A DNA stretch of 64,000 nt from DASRWI01 sp035654655 (GTDB lineage Bacteria > Bacteroidota > Ignavibacteria > Ignavibacteriales > Ignavibacteriaceae). The DNA is taken from contig DASRWI010000012.1 in assembly GCA_035654655.1 (NCBI GenBank), positions 46,371 through 110,370 of the forward strand, written 5' to 3'. The notes under the pieces were generated by a model. It was given only the letters and a program-made list of their open reading frames with translations. It did not search any database and was not told where the DNA came from. Positions 62,899 through 64,000 of the stretch are shown piece by piece; the first letter of the stretch is position 1, and every line of letters starts with the position of its first letter. A program made the translations under genes and the position numbers.

Positions 62899-63561
62899 AT
62901 GCTTAAAAAGATTCACCTCCTGATATTTCCATTACTATTTTTAACCGGATGTCTTAATTACGAACAGACCACACAAGTTTACATAAATGGCTCTGGTGTA
63001 ATGAACATAAAGTATCAGATGCACTATGCTGATAGTCTTGTTTTAGAGAATATGCAGAAAATAGGATTGTTCGATAAGGATTCCATTATATCATCCTTTA
63101 ACTATCCTTTTATCGAAATGATTAAAGCAGAAACAAGCATAGATAGTACCGACAGCAGTATGCATGCAGAGATTGAATTTAAATTCAACAATATAGATTC
63201 TTTGAACTATACAAAGTTTTTTGAGAATTTTCATTTTTCATACAAAGATGGCGCTCCCGGACAAAAGCTTTTCTCTCAATTCATACCATCTGTTGCAACA
63301 GGTTACGGCTATGAACTTAAAGATTATAATGTAAAATTCGCCTATAAATTCAGCGGTGAAATTATTGCTCATAATGCAAAAGAAATAAAAAATAATTATT
63401 TAATCTGGGATTATAATTTATCTGAGATTGGGCAGGGAAAAACAATATCAGTAACAATAAGACCTTACAAGATAGACCAAACGCCGGTTTGGATATATAT
63501 AGCAGCCGGTGTAGTGCTAGTAGTAGTTGCATTCTTTCTGTTGAAAAAGAAAAGAGATTAA
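62899..63561 (+). CDS. Membrane-anchored lipoprotein of unknown function
   Basis: A 220-residue protein with a lipoprotein signal (lipobox LTGC, Cys18), a beta-rich ectodomain (about 19-190) and a C-terminal membrane helix (PVWIYIAAGVVLVVVAFF, about 198-215) followed by KKKRD. Having both lipid anchor and C-terminal helix resembles LppM-like proteins, but I cannot confirm that family. A strong terminator follows. Confidence 0.65.
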   Translation: MLKKIHLLIFPLLFLTGCLNYEQTTQVYINGSGVMNIKYQMHYADSLVLENMQKIGLFDKDSIISSFNYPFIEMIKAETSIDSTDSSMHAEIEFKFNNIDSLNYTKFFENFHFSYKDGAPGQKLFSQFIPSVATGYGYELKDYNVKFAYKFSGEIIAHNAKEIKNNYLIWDYNLSEIGQGKTISVTIRPYKIDQTPVWIYIAAGVVLVVVAFFLLKKKRD

Positions 63562-63567
63562 AAGAAA

Positions 63568-63596
63568 AAAAATCCTGCCTTAGCGCAGGATTTTTC
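63568..63596 (+). terminator. Rho-independent terminator
   Basis: A perfect 11-bp stem (63568-63578 with 63585-63595, 6-base loop) whose 3' arm ends in TTTTT, 7 bases after the lipoprotein stop. Confidence 0.85.
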
Positions 63597-63626
63597 GTTT
63601 TATTAAGAATGATAAGAATTTTTGTT

Positions 63627-63644
63627 GTATTCCCAACGGAATAC
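63627..63644 (+). repeat. Single short palindrome (family A)
   Basis: GTATTCC-CAAC-GGAATAC, 7-bp arms, resembles the family A palindromes at 2015 and 4880. The rest of the gap up to nifJ is AT-rich and shows no other feature. Confidence 0.5.
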
Positions 63645-63855
63645 TCTATGAAAAACCCCCAAAACCCTTTCTAAACTCACCAGTCACCTCATTCTTAATT
63701 ATAGGAAATCCCTTTTTTTCTGTTTTGTTAATTGCAAATCAAGAGTGTATTTTAGGTCAATAAAAGCAAAAAAATAATGTTTTTGCTTGGTATAATTGTT
63801 GTAGAACATAGATAGTGATTTTTAAATAGTATTTTCAATTTTTAATGGTAGGAAA

Positions 63856-64000
63856 ATGTCAAGAAAAAAAGTAACAATAGATGGTAATGAAGCTGCTGCG
63901 TATGTTGCATATAATACAAACGAGGTGATAGCTATTTACCCTATTACTCCTTCGTCAAATATGGCAGAATGGTGCGATGCATGGGCAGCAGAAAATAAGA
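63856..64000 (+). CDS. nifJ: Pyruvate:ferredoxin (flavodoxin) oxidoreductase, N-terminus (partial)
   Basis: The visible 48 residues (MSRKKVTIDGNEAAAYVAYN, then EVIAIYPITPSSNMAEWCD) match the N-terminal domain I of single-chain pyruvate:ferredoxin oxidoreductases, where the YPITPSS motif contacts the pyruvate/thiamine site. An AGG at 63850-63852 precedes the ATG. The gene continues past the window. It converts pyruvate, CoA and oxidised ferredoxin to acetyl-CoA and CO2, pointing to anaerobic or facultative metabolism. Confidence 0.88.
   Translation, partial: MSRKKVTIDGNEAAAYVAYNTNEVIAIYPITPSSNMAEWCDAWAAENK

Noticed and set aside
63780..63800. Promoter with TATAAT before nifJ
   Set aside because: A GGTATAATTG element is present near 63790, but no matching -35 at the right spacing, so I do not call it.

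Overview
The window is AT-rich chromosomal DNA from what looks like a member of the Ignavibacteria (Bacteroidota/Chlorobi group). Five large secreted proteins end in the Por (type IX) secretion sorting domain with the hallmark NYPNPFNPST motif. TonB-dependent receptor, CotH/lamin-tail, BNR/YCF48-repeat and MmcQ-like families also fit this group. Both window edges cut genes: the end of clpB on the left and the start of a pyruvate:ferredoxin oxidoreductase on the right. No rRNA, tRNA, CRISPR array, integrase or intact transposase was seen.

Layout. 1-7.9 kb: ClpB tail, a HisH-like protein without catalytic residues, an MscS channel, a secreted pullulanase-type GH13 enzyme, a compact ECF-sigma/anti-sigma/OsmC/zinc-ribbon/rhodanese operon, and an AlkA-type glycosylase. 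8.2-26.8 kb: a giant CotH/lamin-tail secreted protein, a cyclic-nucleotide-binding protein with a degenerate histidine-kinase module, miaA with a glycosyltransferase and an FAD oxidase, a sensor kinase flanked by two paralogous secreted proteins, and BNR-repeat proteins. 27-38.3 kb: hydrolase, glycogen synthase, a secreted protein, an ATP-cone/nucleoside-kinase fusion, an M14 carboxypeptidase, the mlaEFD-type lipid transporter and another BNR protein. 38.5-43 kb: a GroES-like gene and a compact phage-derived locus (XkdF-like protease, major capsid protein, connector-like protein, amidase and three small membrane proteins). 43.4-49.2 kb: DedA, ExbB, ExbD, TonB and a convergent TonB-dependent receptor. 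49.3-58.7 kb: an FG-GAP secreted protein, a patatin/beta-barrel fusion, then yidC-yidD-rnpA-rpmH divergent from dnaA across a probable replication origin. 58.9-64 kb: SPFH protein, aminotransferase, matrixin protease, FmdB zinc ribbon, a lipoprotein and nifJ.

The most unusual element is the roughly 4-kb capsid locus at 39.1-43.0 kb. It has head and lysis genes in phage order with intact frames, but no terminase, portal, tail, replication or integration gene. It could be a domesticated particle, part of a dispersed gene transfer agent, or a prophage remnant; the sequence alone does not decide. Other points for a second look are two apparent pseudoenzymes (HisH-like and histidine-kinase-like), the ATP-cone kinase fusion, the redox-type sigma operon, an orphan sorting-domain fragment, and two families of dispersed palindromic repeats that fill most intergenic gaps.
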